Origin: an uncultured Methylophaga sp.
GTDB lineage: Bacteria; Pseudomonadota; Gammaproteobacteria; Nitrosococcales; Methylophagaceae
DNA length: 6,369 nt
Assembly: GCA_947631375.1 (NCBI GenBank)
Contig: CANRLD010000103.1
Coordinates: 1 to 6,369 of the forward strand
Direction of reading: 5' to 3'
Shown: positions 5,376 through 6,369 of the stretch, one piece after another
How positions within the stretch are numbered: the stretch's first letter is position 1
How the letters are laid out: each line of letters opens with the position of its first letter
Notes under the pieces: model-generated
Database searches by the model: none
Told to the model about the DNA's origin: nothing
Seen by the model: only the letters and a program-made list of their open reading frames with translations
Made by a program: the position numbers and the translations under genes

Positions 5376-6369
5376 TTACTTATGCGCAACGTCGAGTTTA
5401 TCGACAGTGTCAAACTCGAATTTGATTTCTTTCCAGGTTTCCATCGCCATTTTCAGCTCTGGACTATGCTCAGCAGCAGCAGTCAGGATTTGCTTACCAT
5501 CTTTTTCCAGTTCAGCGCCATGGTTACGCGCTTCTACGCAGGCTTCCAAAGCCACACGGTTAGCCGCAGCGCCTGCTGCATTACCCCATGGATGCCCTAA
5601 GGTACCGCCACCGAACTGTAGTACGGAATCATCACCAAAGATGTTTACCAACGCCGGCATATGCCAGACGTGAATACCGCCAGAAGCTACCGGCAGCACA
5701 CCCGGCATGGATGCCCAGTCTTGATCAAACATAATGCCGCGGCTGCGATCTTCTTTGATATAAGAATCACGCATCAGGTCAATCCAGCCCAGTGTTGCAG
5801 CGCGATCGCCTTCCAGCTTGCCGACAACCGTACCGGAGTGCAGGTGATCACCACCTGACAGACGCAACATCTTGGTTAATACGCGGAAATGAATCCCGTG
5901 ATTCGGATTACGATCCAGTACCGCATGCATTGCGCGGTGGATATGCAATAACATGCCGTTATCACGGCACCAGTTGGCCAGCCCTGTGTTGGCAGTAAAG
6001 CCGCCGGTCAGGTAGTCATGCATAATGATCGGAGCGCCCAGCTCTTTTGCATACTCGGCGCGTTTGTACATTTCTTCAGGCGTTGGCGCTGTTACGTTCA
6101 GGTAGTGTCCTTTACGCTCGCCTGTTTCAACTTCAGCTTTATCAATCGCTTCCATCACGAAGTCAAAACGTTGTCTCCAGCGCATAAACGGCTGGGAGTT
6201 AACGTTTTCATCATCTTTGGTGAAATCCAGACCACCACGCAGACATTCATACACTGCCCGGCCATAGTTTTTCGCCGATAAGCCCAGTTTTGGCTTGATG
6301 GTGCAGCCTAATAACGGACGACCATATTTGTTCATGATGTCACGTTCAACCTGAATACCGTGAGGTGGG
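5376..6369 (-). CDS. cbbL: CbbL, RuBisCO form I large subunit (N-terminal ~150 residues off window)
   Basis: The visible 330 residues start at about residue 151 in spinach numbering (PPHGIQVERDIMNKYGRPLL) and run to a TAA stop after VDKLDVAHK. The frame continues past Met at 6335 to the window edge, so that Met is internal. All the catalytic groups expected in this part are present: Lys175 and Lys177 in TIKPK; the carbamylated Lys201 with metal ligands Asp203 and Glu204 in LDFTKDDE; His294 and Arg295 in HIHRAMHA; His327 in GGDHLHSG; loop 6 Lys334 in TVVGKLEGD; Ser379 in VASGGIH. It catalyses carboxylation or oxygenation of ribulose 1,5-bisphosphate in the Calvin cycle. Sequence and the following cbbSQO genes place it in green-type form IA, with no carboxysome genes next to it here. 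The promoter and start lie beyond the right edge. No frameshift is visible. Confidence 0.97.
   Translation of the reverse strand, partial: PPHGIQVERDIMNKYGRPLLGCTIKPKLGLSAKNYGRAVYECLRGGLDFTKDDENVNSQPFMRWRQRFDFVMEAIDKAEVETGERKGHYLNVTAPTPEEMYKRAEYAKELGAPIIMHDYLTGGFTANTGLANWCRDNGMLLHIHRAMHAVLDRNPNHGIHFRVLTKMLRLSGGDHLHSGTVVGKLEGDRAATLGWIDLMRDSYIKEDRSRGIMFDQDWASMPGVLPVASGGIHVWHMPALVNIFGDDSVLQFGGGTLGHPWGNAAGAAANRVALEACVEARNHGAELEKDGKQILTAAAEHSPELKMAMETWKEIKFEFDTVDKLDVAHK

Overview
This window is a slice of a proteobacterial chromosome carrying the 3' part of a Calvin-cycle RuBisCO operon. The operon is read on the minus strand from right to left, in the order cbbL (form I large subunit, 5' end outside the window), cbbS, cbbQ, cbbO and two small genes. 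It converges with the 3' end of a plus-strand gene for a MxaL-like von Willebrand A (vWA) membrane protein. Base composition is moderate, with no strong GC or AT bias by eye. The cbbL-cbbS-cbbQ-cbbO order and the sequence of the large subunit point to the form IA RuBisCO type that lies outside a carboxysome operon (often called IAq). This type is found in beta- and gammaproteobacterial autotrophs such as ammonia oxidisers, sulfur oxidisers and some methanotrophs. The MxaL-like neighbour fits a methylotroph or methanotroph that also has a Calvin cycle, but MxaL-like proteins also occur elsewhere, so I do not name a genus.

Layout: 1-851 is the C-terminal part of the MxaL-like protein (+). 852-883 is a 32-base convergent gap with no obvious terminator. 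884-1243 is a 119-residue protein of unknown function (-). 1253-1564 is a 103-residue protein in the position called cbbN in Nitrosomonas europaea (-). 1573-3918 is cbbO (-), 3962-4774 cbbQ (-), 4869-5225 cbbS (-) and 5376-6369 partial cbbL (-). The two spacers flanking cbbS each hold a strong hairpin. In the transcript, both hairpins end in nearly the same 13-base sequence.

How the genes work together: CbbL and CbbS form the L8S8 RuBisCO. CbbQ (a MoxR-type AAA+ ATPase) and CbbO (a vWA-domain adaptor) form a RuBisCO activase that removes inhibitory sugar phosphates. The two small genes are packed tightly behind cbbO and are candidates for accessory factors of the same system. The promoter and any cbbR regulator lie outside the window, to the right.

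The main surprises are: (1) CbbQ reads Leu-Asp-Val-Val where the family normally has Leu-Asp-Glu-Val in Walker B, so the catalytic glutamate appears lost through a one-base difference; (2) the matched hairpins that bracket cbbS; (3) the two small uncharacterised genes at the end of the operon.
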